Source: Clostridium_I sp963725425 (lineage in GTDB: Bacteria; Bacillota; Clostridia; Clostridiales; Clostridiaceae). From it: DNA of 64,000 nt. Below are positions 45,736-54,039 of the stretch, in pieces (positions within the stretch are counted from its first letter, which is position 1; each line of letters starts with the position of its first letter). The stretch is taken from positions 124,001 to 188,000 of the forward strand of contig CAVRYJ010000041.1 in assembly GCA_963725425.1 (NCBI GenBank), given 5' to 3'. Below the pieces are notes generated by a model, which was not told where the DNA came from, ran no database searches, and saw nothing but the letters and a program-made list of their open reading frames with translations. The translations under genes were made by a program, and so were the position numbers.

Positions 45736-46653
45736 ATGGCTAAAGTTAAAAGATTAATAGATTGTACTAAGAGTGATTTTGAGAAAATGACGGCAATTGG
45801 ATTAAAAGAGTCTATTTACGAATCAGAAGGCAGAGTTATAATGGCACAACATTTGATTATGGCTGGAGAAGGAATGCTAAAGGGTGTAACAAATACAGAA
45901 ATTGAAGCAGCTTTTGGGGCAGACATGATTCTGTTGAATACTTATCATGTTGACGGAAAACATAATAATCCAGGTATGCAAGGAATGAAATTAAAAGATC
46001 TAAAAGAACTTATAAATAGGCCTATTGGAATATATTTAGGATGTCCTAATAAAGGTGAAGAAAAGGTTAGCAGTCATGGACCTATAGCTACACCAGAAAA
46101 CGTTAGGAGTTGCTTAGAAGAAGGTGCAAACTTTATAGTTCTAGGTGGTAATCCGGGAGCAGGAACAACAATAGAAACAATTATTGAATCAACTAAAATG
46201 GCTAAAGAAATAGTTGGTGATAAAGCATTAATATTTTCAGGTAAATGGGAAGATGGAGTAAGAGAAAAAGTTTTAGGAGATCCTCTAGCTAAAAGACCTG
46301 CTAAAGAAATTATAAAAGAATTGATAGATGCAGGTGCAGACGTTATAGATTTACCGGCACCTGGATCAAGACATGGAATATCAGTGGATATGATACGAGA
46401 GTGTGTAGAGTTTGCTCACTCATATAAACCAGGTACAGTTGTAATGGCATTTTTAGATAGTTCTGTTGAAAGTGCAGATGTAGATACTATAAGAGAAATA
46501 GCTTTAAAAATGAAGGAAACAGGTGCAGATATCCATGCAATAGGAGATGGTGGATATGCTGGATGTACAGTACCAGAGAATATATATCAATTATCAATGA
46601 GTATTAGGGGAAGAAGATTTACATTTAAGAGAATGGCAGCAAATAACAGATAA
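45736..46653 (+). CDS. PTS-associated protein of unknown function (DUF7916-like, TIM-barrel type)
   Basis: 305 aa, GAGAGGAGC before ATG. VKRLIDCTKSDFEKM...ESEGRVIMAQ and AFGADMILLNTY mark a family often found beside PTS genes and sometimes labelled HAD hydrolase, though no HAD motif is present. Alternating beta-alpha pattern with GNPGAGTT and GDGGYAGCTV loops suggests a phosphate-binding barrel. Reaction unknown. Confidence 0.7.
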   Translation: MAKVKRLIDCTKSDFEKMTAIGLKESIYESEGRVIMAQHLIMAGEGMLKGVTNTEIEAAFGADMILLNTYHVDGKHNNPGMQGMKLKDLKELINRPIGIYLGCPNKGEEKVSSHGPIATPENVRSCLEEGANFIVLGGNPGAGTTIETIIESTKMAKEIVGDKALIFSGKWEDGVREKVLGDPLAKRPAKEIIKELIDAGADVIDLPAPGSRHGISVDMIRECVEFAHSYKPGTVVMAFLDSSVESADVDTIREIALKMKETGADIHAIGDGGYAGCTVPENIYQLSMSIRGRRFTFKRMAANNR

Positions 46654-46703
46654 AGAAAGATAAAAATAATAGTATTTAAACTTATAACGAAATGGGTGAT
46701 GTA

Positions 46704-47363
46704 ATGGGCGTAGAAGATATTAGAAAATTAAATGAAAACTTAGTAATAAAAACTGTAGAAGATATAGATTTTAGAGAATATGGAAAGCCTCTAACAGGAT
46801 TTGATTTTTCTTCGTTAATTAAGTACGCGGAAGAAACTGTGAAAATTCCTAGGGAAGGAAATGAATACGTCGCAAGTATAAAGGAACTTGAAACATTTGA
46901 TGTGATAGGTAGAATAAAGGATAGTGTTTACGGGAAATTAGAAATCGAAGCAGGGAGTTGTACAGGCCATAATACTTCATTAAACGGGGTTGAATATCAC
47001 CAAGGAAGTGAAGTTAATATTGGATTAACAGACTGTATCTTGATTATAGGTAAGGTTCAAGATATGGTTGGCAAAACATATGATTCAAGCAAAGCCAAAG
47101 CTTTTTATTTAAAGAAAGGACAGGCTATAGAATTATATGGAACCACTCTACACTATACTCCTTGTAAAGTTAAAAAAAATGGATTTTTCACTATTGTGGT
47201 TTTATTAAAAGGAACAAATAGGCCTATTGAAAATATAAAAAACAGTATAATAACTAAGGAAAACAAATGGTTTATAACGCATCCATCTCAAATTGAAAAA
47301 GTGAAAAATGGGGCATATCCAGGTCTCTTAGGAGATATGATAGAAATAAAAATATGTTCTTAG
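46704..47363 (+). CDS. DUF4867 family protein, cupin-like
   Basis: 219 aa from ATG 46704 (GGGTGAT about 4-9 nt upstream; ATG 46692 lacks a site). The beta-rich middle with YHQGSEVNIGLTDCILIIG, GQAIELYGTTLHYTPCKV and a final PGLLGDMIEI matches DUF4867, a family linked to lactose/tagatose and allose gene clusters. It may be a sugar-phosphate isomerase or mutarotase, unproven. Confidence 0.75.
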   Translation: MGVEDIRKLNENLVIKTVEDIDFREYGKPLTGFDFSSLIKYAEETVKIPREGNEYVASIKELETFDVIGRIKDSVYGKLEIEAGSCTGHNTSLNGVEYHQGSEVNIGLTDCILIIGKVQDMVGKTYDSSKAKAFYLKKGQAIELYGTTLHYTPCKVKKNGFFTIVVLLKGTNRPIENIKNSIITKENKWFITHPSQIEKVKNGAYPGLLGDMIEIKICS

Positions 47364-47438
47364 GAATATTGCTTATTCAAGAGTACTAAGAATATGGACT
47401 GAGACTTATTTTTATCTTTGTTATAAAAATAGAAAATG

Positions 47439-47477
47439 ACCCTATAAAGTAGACTTAAAAAGTATACTCTATAGGGT
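47439..47477 (+). terminator. Terminator of the allose-type operon
   Basis: ACCCTATAAAGTA and TACTCTATAGGGT form a 13-bp stem (one mismatch) with a 13-nt loop. No strong T-run follows. Confidence 0.55.
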
Positions 47478-47628
47478 ATTATTATGTAGAATTAAATAAA
47501 AATAATAATGAAAATAAAATGGCATAAAAACGAAAAAAATAGGCACAAAGAGGGTAAGTTCTGTAAAGTAAATTTGTGATAATATGAAATTATAAGTGAA
47601 AAAGCTTAAATGAAAATTTTAGGAGATC

Positions 47629-47774
47629 ATGCAATTGGAGTTTTTATCATTAATAGGCATGTGTGTAGTATTGCCTATATTAATAGTATGATGTGTTAAT
47701 CTTTTTGTTATTGTATCGTCATTTTTTATAGGTGATGAAATTTTTAAGTTGTCCAACATTAACCAACATTAACC
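47629..47774 (+). pseudogene. Small membrane peptide ORF interrupted by TGA
   Basis: AGGAGATC then ATG opens MQLEFLSLIGMCVVLPILIV, a TGA at 47689, then the same frame continues CVNLFVIVSSFFIGDEIFKL to 47774. Two hydrophobic stretches give it the look of a holin-like or toxin-like small membrane protein. Either a 20-residue peptide or a decayed 47-residue one. Otherwise 47478-48076 shows no gene. Confidence 0.3.
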
Positions 47775-47940
47775 AACATAGTTCAATACAGATATTTATA
47801 GGATAAATTGTACTAGTATCTGTAATTTGTTTTATAATAACGTATGCCCTATATTTGAGTTATAGGATATTGATGAACAGTTAAATAAATACGTATACCA
47901 TTATAACCTTTTAAAATAGCGAATTATCTCTATAAAAAAA

Positions 47941-47961
47941 TGGGTTCCAAATGGGTTCCAA
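47941..47961. repeat. Two TGGGTTCCAA repeats before att copy D
   Basis: Copies at 47941 and 47952 repeat the word and the 11-bp spacing found after the intact tRNA (1358, 1369). Likely arm sites of the same integrase family, here on the other side of an att core. Confidence 0.5.
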
Positions 47962-48076
47962 TGATGCAGAAAAACGCATAAAATCAACATAAAATAGAAT
48001 AACTGAAATTATAAGAATGGCTATTTATAAGGGGTTAAGACGAGATAGTATGTCCTAAAATAAGCAAAGATACACA

Positions 48077-48121
48077 TTCGTAATCAGTAGGTCGAGTGTT
48101 CAAATCACTTCGGGAGCACCA
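48077..48121. repeat. att copy D: exact 45-bp tRNA-Thr 3' end
   Basis: Identical to 1243-1287 from the anticodon loop to CCA. Followed by a terminator (48125-48166: AAATCCTG/CAGGATTT with T6) different from the one behind the tRNA, and by TTGTTGGCA at 48190. Confidence 0.92.
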
Positions 48122-48291
48122 AGCAAATCCTGCGAAATTAACACTTCACAGGATTTTAAATTTTTTGTAAGCTTCTAAAAAACACTGATTTGTTGGCAAA
48201 AGTATATTTTATAAACACTAGTACTAAATCTTTATTTTATCGTGGTTACTTTAAATTTACAGATATAGTAATAATAACTTTATTACAAAGT

Positions 48292-48817
48292 TCAATCTGA
48301 TTCTATTTTCATTCCTGTTTGTTCAAAAAAATTGTTGCTCGTAAATTTGTTTGTGAATTTCTTCCTTAATATAATTATAGTTGGTTTTGATATAGCAAGC
48401 CCAGCAAAAACATATGATAAAGATACTCCTAAATGTCCTAAATCGCCAAGGTTAACACTGCTTTGTGAAATCTGTGCAATCCATGGAAGTATCAATAATC
48501 TCACAGGAATCAATATCAGCCAAAAGGCAGACCCAATTGCAGTACCTTTACACATTATCTTCTGATTTTTTAAGTATAAATTTACTAAAGACCCTTGTAA
48601 TATTCCAATTAAGATTCCTAAAATAAACCTTCCTATAAATTCCTTAATAACTCCTGAATCTATTTTTGGCATTTCTACTAGAAAAATAGATCGATAATGA
48701 TAAAAATATAATGAACGAAAGGTATAGTTTTAGTGTAATTTCTTGTTCCTTAAAATGATTATGAATTAGAATTCCAACTATTATGGCGATAATAATAGCA
48801 ATAGCCACTATATTCAT
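48292..48817 (-). pseudogene. CcdC/DUF1453-like membrane protein split by a frameshift
   Basis: ATG 48817 with a strong AAGGAGATGAG opens 57 codons (MNIVAIAIIIAIIVGILIHNH, KEQEITLKLYLSFIIFLSLSIYF) to 48644. An overlapping frame to 48292 carries GRFILGILIGILQGSLVNLYLKNQ, CKGTAIGSAFWLILIPVRLLI, the typical second half of DUF1453 proteins. Joined they give about 175 aa and four membrane segments. The second half alone has no ribosome site, so one frameshifted gene is more likely than two. Confidence 0.55.
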
Positions 48818-49025
48818 TAGTTGCTCATCTCCTTGTATAATATTTAATTACATATTTTTATATAATTAAATTTTTAGATTTTAATATACAGTTCTCTCCT
48901 TTAAAATTTTCTATTTAAAGCTTTTTAATTGACTTTAACTTATGTACACATTATACTTTTAAGAAATAAATAAGCAATTACGCACATTTTTGTGCCCTAG
49001 ATGATTAACAGAGGAGAAATAAATA

Positions 49026-49382
49026 ATGAATAGAAAAAATATTTATGGTGATGATCGTCCTATTTTGCACGCACTAAATATTGTGGGAGGAAAATGGCGA
49101 CTGCCAATTTTACGGTATTTATCCGATGGAGGTCTGCGGTATAACCAATTAAAAAGAAAACTAAATGGAATTACTAACATTATGCTAACACGGTCATTGC
49201 GGGATTTAGAGGAATATGGTCTTGTGATACGTATTCAATATTCGGTAATACCACCACATGTTGTATATTTTCTAACAGATCATACAAAAAATTTAATTCC
49301 TGCCATGATGGCTATTGAAGAGTGGGGTAAAGAGCAAATATTGAGGGAGAAGAATGAGCTATGTCATCATAAAGATAAATAA
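49026..49382 (+). CDS. HxlR-family transcriptional regulator
   Basis: 118 aa, GAGGAG before ATG. Winged helix with GGKWRLPILRYLSDGGLRYNQLKRKLNGITNIMLTRSLRDLEEYGLV, then the wing RIQYSVIPPHVVYFLT. The usual N-terminal redox Cys is absent, so it is probably not a thiol sensor of the HypR type. Divergent from the DUF1453-like gene, which it may control. Confidence 0.9.
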   Translation: MNRKNIYGDDRPILHALNIVGGKWRLPILRYLSDGGLRYNQLKRKLNGITNIMLTRSLRDLEEYGLVIRIQYSVIPPHVVYFLTDHTKNLIPAMMAIEEWGKEQILREKNELCHHKDK

Positions 49383-49610
49383 GCCAATAATTAAGAAGTG
49401 AAAAATTATCATCATTTTTTAACACCTTTAAACTGATATGTTTATTTATTTGTTTAAATCATGGATTAGTAGCAATGTATCTACCCAAAAATAAATTTAT
49501 TTCCCAAATAAGCTAATCAACTTTGTTGACATGCTAATGATATTAGTTTATTATATGGATATATTAGTTTGTAAATTCAATAAGGCATATAAACTAAGGA
49601 GACAGAAAAA

Positions 49611-49983
49611 ATGTTAAATAGAGATAAAATAATTGCGGTTGCGGCCGAATTAATAGAAGAAATTGGCTTCAAAAATATAGCTCTTAATAAATTAGCGGAT
49701 AAATTAGGAATAAAAACTCCTTCGTTATATAACCATTTAGATGGACTAAATGGTTTATATGCAGGAATTGTGGACCTAGGTGTAGAAAAACTAGAGGAAT
49801 CTCTGAGAAATTCAGCAGTATGTCTATGAAAAGAAGATGACGTGGAAGCTGTTGATTATGCATATAATACGGGGCTTTAGTAGTATTGTACACGGATTTG
49901 TCTCTCTTGAAAGTGACGTTTTTTTTAGAGGAGCTACTGATTTGGAAGAAAGTTTTAGGTTATTAATCGTAAGTTTTGTTTAA
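49611..49983 (+). pseudogene. TetR-family regulator with its middle deleted
   Basis: The N-terminal HTH is complete (AAELIEEIGFKNIALNKLADKLGIKTPSLYNHLDGL) after AAGGAG. The frame ends at 49829. Another frame then gives IRGFSSIVHGFVSLESDVFFRGATDLEESFRLLIVSFV to 49983, the family's typical WHG-type ending. About 70 residues of the ligand domain are missing. Confidence 0.8.
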
Positions 49984-50122
49984 AGTATAAAAAATAATCA
50001 ATATTTATAAAAACACTTGTACATATTTTTAAGATCAGTACAGGTGTAGTATTTTTGGAGGGACTCACTATAATAAGACTACGCTTTTAATGGTAACTTA
50101 GTTTCAAAATGTGGAGGCAAAT

Positions 50123-50950
50123 ATGAATATAAACAACTTATTTTTTCATCTTCATTATTGCAATAGTAGTGGACAAAATGAAGTGGTTAAAAAATCAATA
50201 AAAATTAATAGAACACTTCAGCACCATGAACTCATTTTTGTTACTGGAGGTACTGGTTACACTATAGTCAGAAATAAAAAGTTTCAATTAAAAGAAGGTG
50301 CACTATTATATATTTGCCCGAATATACAATATGTTATGGAGGAAGATATTAAAGATCCTGTTAGTTGTTTTACAGTTCATTTTAGCTATGCAACTGTGGA
50401 ATCTAGCGGTAATAAATGGGATATTAAAATGGAAACTGATATGTTACCATTACTTCCAATGCAGGGCTTAAAGGATTATTATCAAATTAAAAGTACATTT
50501 AAAAAGTTGGTCCAAAATTGGATTTATAAATTGCCAGGATATGAGTTTATTTCGAAAACTTTACTTCAGCAACTATTATTTGAAATTTTTCAAAATACAC
50601 AAAACAATAATCAAAATTATTCAACGTCCCTAAAAGTGGAAAAAATTATTGAATATATGCGTAATAATATAAATTCTACAATTACTCTAGCTAAATTATC
50701 TGATTTAGTGCAACTTTCGCCAACATATTTATCAAGAATTTTTAAAGAAACTACTGGATATCCCATAATTAAATTTTTTAATAAAATAAAAGTAGATAAA
50801 GCCAAAGAATTTATTATTGAAGGAGACAAAAAAATAAATCAAATATCACAAATACTTGGATTTACTGATGAATTTTATTTTAGCAGAATGTTTAAAAAAA
50901 TTGAGCATATAAGTCCTTCAGAGTTTTATCGCAAAAATGTCCATGGATAA
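50123..50950 (+). CDS. AraC-family transcriptional regulator
   Basis: 275 aa from ATG 50123 (GTGGAGG upstream). N-terminal cupin-like sensing domain (HHELIFVTGGTGYTIVRNKKFQLKEGALLYICP) and C-terminal double HTH (TLAKLSDLVQLSPTYLSRIFKETTG and INQISQILGFTDEFYFSRMFKKIEHISPSEFYRK). Probably activates the isochorismatase-fold gene 80 bp downstream and perhaps the exporter at 51662, because both have the same leader sequence. Confidence 0.92.
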   Translation: MNINNLFFHLHYCNSSGQNEVVKKSIKINRTLQHHELIFVTGGTGYTIVRNKKFQLKEGALLYICPNIQYVMEEDIKDPVSCFTVHFSYATVESSGNKWDIKMETDMLPLLPMQGLKDYYQIKSTFKKLVQNWIYKLPGYEFISKTLLQQLLFEIFQNTQNNNQNYSTSLKVEKIIEYMRNNINSTITLAKLSDLVQLSPTYLSRIFKETTGYPIIKFFNKIKVDKAKEFIIEGDKKINQISQILGFTDEFYFSRMFKKIEHISPSEFYRKNVHG

Positions 50951-51019
50951 TAAAATATTACATGGAGCAAAGTTCTTTTTACAATTATAATTAGGCCGTA
51001 ATTGAAAATCATGAAGGAG
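50935..51019 (+). repeat. Left arm of an 84-bp inverted repeat
   Basis: The stretch covering the last codons of araC and the following leader is repeated in inverse orientation at 53248-53330. The first 26 bases (CATGGATAATAAAATATTAC and on) are identical, the rest about 80% alike. The pair encloses the isochorismatase-fold gene and the DHA2 exporter. Confidence 0.8.
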
Positions 51020-51030
51020 GAAAATAAAAT

Positions 51031-51609
51031 ATGGAACCTGAATTTATTGAAAGTAATAAAGTTGCACTAGTTGTTATTGATCTTCAACAAGGTATAGTAA
51101 ATCCAAGTAGAAAGACTTCACCTTACAGTGCTAAAGAGGTTGTAGAAAACTCAAGAAAGTTGATAGAGGATTTTAAAGCTAAGGGTGTATTTGTTGTCCT
51201 TGTAAGGGTTTCTACTTCGGATGGGAAGGATATGGTAAAACCAGAGACTGATTTACCACCAAGTAATTTTAAATTTCCCAAAGGTTTTGATGCTTATGTA
51301 CCAGAGATAGCAGATATAGACAATACCTATAAAATAACTAAAAGACAGTGGGGAGCGTTTTATGGCACGGATTTAGATTTGCAGTTAAGAAGACGTAAAA
51401 TAAGTACAATAGTACTTTGTGGTATTTCTACAGGGATTGGAGTAGACACTACCGCAAGAGAAGGCTATTCTAGAGGATTTAATCAATACTTTGTAGAAGA
51501 TGCAATGACATCTTCTATTGAAGGTGAACATGAATATGTTTGTAAAAACATATTTCCGAAGATAGGTAAAATTAGAACAACCGAAGAAATAATTGCATTA
51601 ATTAATTAA
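51031..51609 (+). CDS. Isochorismatase-fold hydrolase without the catalytic Cys
   Basis: 192 aa, AAGGAGG before ATG. ALVVIDLQQGI holds the first Asp (17) and KITKRQWGAFYGTDL the Lys (104). At the nucleophile position the motif reads GISTGIGVDTTAREGYSRGF, Gly137 instead of Cys, so nicotinamidase-type chemistry is impossible. True isochorismatases also lack this Cys, so hydrolysis of a vinyl ether remains possible. Confidence 0.88.
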   Translation: MEPEFIESNKVALVVIDLQQGIVNPSRKTSPYSAKEVVENSRKLIEDFKAKGVFVVLVRVSTSDGKDMVKPETDLPPSNFKFPKGFDAYVPEIADIDNTYKITKRQWGAFYGTDLDLQLRRRKISTIVLCGISTGIGVDTTAREGYSRGFNQYFVEDAMTSSIEGEHEYVCKNIFPKIGKIRTTEEIIALIN

Positions 51610-51613
51610 ATAA

Positions 51614-51650
51614 GTAAAAGAGCTGCTAGGATTTCTAAAAGCTCTTTTAC
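51614..51650. terminator. Bidirectional terminator between converging genes
   Basis: GTAAAAGAGCT and AGCTCTTTTAC, perfect 11-bp stem with A and T runs on the flanks, exactly between the two stops. Confidence 0.85.
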
Positions 51651-51661
51651 CTATTTAAGGA

Positions 51662-53062
51662 TTAAACTTTCCTATAAACCTTTTTTTTCTCTCCATCCCG
51701 TATATTATCGATTCCTATCTTTCTTACTGATCGGTCTAAAACGACAAGAACCAACAATCCCCCAGATATCACAACCTGAAATACAGCCAGATAATGAAGT
51801 CCTGCTGTATTTGCGCCGTTATGCAAAAAGGCTCCGTTTGCGGCAGACGCAATCATTGCTCCCAGGTATTGAAAGGTTCTCATAATACCCGTGGAAGAAG
51901 CTAATAGTTCAGGCTGTGATTGATAGTACATCGCGTTCTGATTTGCCAAGCTATTCAGTCCTTGCGGAATTCCAACGATCCCCGTTATTATTAAAAGAAA
52001 AGGGATAGCTGAGTTATCGCGTAAAAACAAAATTAGAATAAAAGCTATAACAAGAGATCCAGCGCCAAAAATCATTTTCTTAAAAATTCGCGGGTTCTTT
52101 CCGGTAAGGCTCGTTACAAGCAGCGCGACGATAAACATAGGAATTGAGATAGTTCCCGACATTGACGGGCTAAGTCCTCTACCTTCCTGTAGCCATTGTG
52201 TAAATCCGTAAATAAAACTGTAACAGGCAGTTGCCGTTAAGAGAGTTCGGATATATGTTGCAATGAGTGGCTTATTCCCGATAAACACATTCAACGGAAT
52301 AAAAGGCTCAGAGGCTATTCGCGATTCGTAATAAACAAAAACAGCCAAAATTACTAAGGAGATTATCAGTAAATATATAAGACTGATCTTCGGGTTCATA
52401 ATGAATAAGAGTAGTGATATCATCATTACTGCAAACAGAAATATTCCAGCATAATCCATCTTTAAGTTTTTTATTCTACTGCCACTTATTCTTGGAAATC
52501 TAATTGCTCCTAAAATAAGGCAGGCAATTGATAACGGTAAATTGATAAGGAAGATACTTTGCCATCCACCGATTCCAATGAGCAATCCGCCCAATACGGG
52601 ACCTATAACAGCAATCGATTGGTTTGCAATAGAGAGAATGGTGAGAATTCCAGACGGACTTTTTTCTCCTGTCCGATCTGATTCCATGCGAATTAGATAC
52701 ATGGACGAAGGATACCCAGCACAAGTCCCGAGTCCGATTAACACGCGAGCTACGACCAAACACCAGATATTCGGAGAAAAAAAAGCAATTATACTTGCTA
52801 TCCCTACTAAAGCAGTACCCATCAAATATAAGGGCTTTGGACCAAACGTATCTATCAATTTTCCAACAACAGGCTGTCCGATTGCCGTAGCAAGATACAG
52901 AGCTGAAATCAGCCAAGCTGTTTGCGATGGTGGGGCGCCAAATGCATGCCCTATAGGGATCAAAGCAACAGCTATAATTGATGAGTTAATTGGGTTTAGA
53001 ATCGATCCCAAAATCATAGGAATGTAAAATTTACGATTAAAAAGATTTGTTGTTTTATTCAT
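51662..53062 (-). CDS. MFS drug exporter, DHA2 (EmrB/QacA) type
   Basis: 466 aa from ATG 53062 (GAGGAAGGTG upstream). About 14 hydrophobic segments; the DHA2 start (MILGSILNPINSSIIAVALIPIGHAFGAPPSQTAWLISALYLATAIGQPVVGKLIDTFGPK) has motif A and the antiporter motif GLGTCAGYP follows. Base composition is visibly richer in GC, with CCG/CGC/GAC codons absent from its neighbours, so it probably came from another host. Confidence 0.92.
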   Translation of the reverse strand: MNKTTNLFNRKFYIPMILGSILNPINSSIIAVALIPIGHAFGAPPSQTAWLISALYLATAIGQPVVGKLIDTFGPKPLYLMGTALVGIASIIAFFSPNIWCLVVARVLIGLGTCAGYPSSMYLIRMESDRTGEKSPSGILTILSIANQSIAVIGPVLGGLLIGIGGWQSIFLINLPLSIACLILGAIRFPRISGSRIKNLKMDYAGIFLFAVMMISLLLFIMNPKISLIYLLIISLVILAVFVYYESRIASEPFIPLNVFIGNKPLIATYIRTLLTATACYSFIYGFTQWLQEGRGLSPSMSGTISIPMFIVALLVTSLTGKNPRIFKKMIFGAGSLVIAFILILFLRDNSAIPFLLIITGIVGIPQGLNSLANQNAMYYQSQPELLASSTGIMRTFQYLGAMIASAANGAFLHNGANTAGLHYLAVFQVVISGGLLVLVVLDRSVRKIGIDNIRDGEKKKVYRKV

Positions 53063-53247
53063 ATAAACACCTTCCTCTAATGGCATGAAACCTGTTTAGT
53101 CTTAAATGGTCTGTGTAACAACCATTATAAATCGACAAGGTAATAGGTTATTTAAACATGTCAAAAATTTAGTTATCCTTTTCAAATCATATAGTATAAC
53201 AAATATATTTGGGCTTAAATGGAGGTTGTATACCACTTGATAATATC

Positions 53248-53330
53248 CCCTACATGATTTATAATTACAGCCTAATTATAATCGTAAGAAGAGTCTTCCT
53301 CCATGTAATATTTTATTATCCATGGACATT
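53248..53330 (-). repeat. Right arm of the 84-bp inverted repeat
   Basis: Inverse copy of 50935-51019, including the last four araC codons and stop (NVHG). It lies upstream of the DHA2 exporter on the same strand as that gene, so the exporter now has the leader once used after araC. Confidence 0.8.
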
Positions 53331-53352
53331 TTTAAGATGAAAGTTTAAGAGA

Positions 53353-53440
53353 AATGATGTCAAACGTAAAGTAAGCATGTTAAAGTTCTATAGGTGCCTA
53401 TAATATACCATTGTGTATTTATAGGGTTTTAGAAGGGTAA
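53353..53440 (+). repeat. Copy of the hxlR leader (partner at 55402-55490)
   Basis: TGTCAAACGTAAAGTAAGCA, TTAAAGTTCTATAG and AATATACCATTGT are shared in order with the leader of the HxlR gene at 55494. Here the regulator gene is missing and the copy runs straight into RhuM sequence. Confidence 0.8.
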
Positions 53441-53960
53441 ATTGATTCAGTTGCCAAGGAATACTTGACAACTGCTAAAGACGGTAAAAAATACAGCACA
53501 AACTATTATAATCTTGATGTTATTATTATCAATAGGCTACAGAGTTAAGTCTGCCCAAGGTACTGAATTTAGGATATGGGCAACTAAAACATTAAGGGAA
53601 TTTATTATAAAAGGTTTTGTTTTAGATGATGGAAAATTAGAGAATGGATCTAATTCTGGTAAAGATTATTTTGATGAACTATTAGAAAGAATCAGAGAAA
53701 TAAGAACTTCAGAAAGAAGATTTTATCAAAAAATTATATATGCACAGTGTAGTATTGATTACGATAGAAATTCAGATGTTAGTAAAAACTTTTATGCTAT
53801 AGGGTTATTACAGGTCATACATCAGCAGAAGGTGAGTATGGAGAATCTAGAGTTCATCAGTATAGAGATTATAAATCACAATTTGATGAAAGAGTTGAAA
53901 AGTATTTAAAGGGTAAATACAAATTTATTTGTTGGCAATTTTGTTGGCAAATATATTAAG
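53441..53960 (+). pseudogene. RhuM-family relic, copy 1
   Basis: Starts mid-gene (IDSVAKEYLTTAKDGKKY), slips frame near 53525, then reads SIGYRVKSAQGTEFRIWATKTLREFIIKGFVLDDGKL...YFDELLERIREIRTSERRFYQK, and after KNFYA is deleted and garbled. Nearly identical to copy 2 at 55943. Ends with the TTGTTGGCA pair at 53929 and 53941, as does copy 2. Confidence 0.88.
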
Positions 53961-54039
53961 TGTTTTATTAGCAGTAATATGGTTTGTAGAATGATTGTAT
54001 TCAGTTTAACAAGGGATGGTTTAATTAAACAGATGTATT

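Larger units (their letters stand above)
38427..48121. mobile_element. Island I3: packaging relics and allose-type cassette
   Basis: Lies between att copies C and D. The left part has cos-like blocks, terminase small-subunit fragments and an IS630 copy; the right part is a sugar cassette. No integrase remains inside. Limits inferred from repeats. Confidence 0.55.

Noticed and set aside
52500..53027. Long frames on both strands inside the DHA2 exporter gene (138 and 161 codons)
   Set aside because: Shadows of the exporter, made longer by its higher GC; no ribosome sites or domains.
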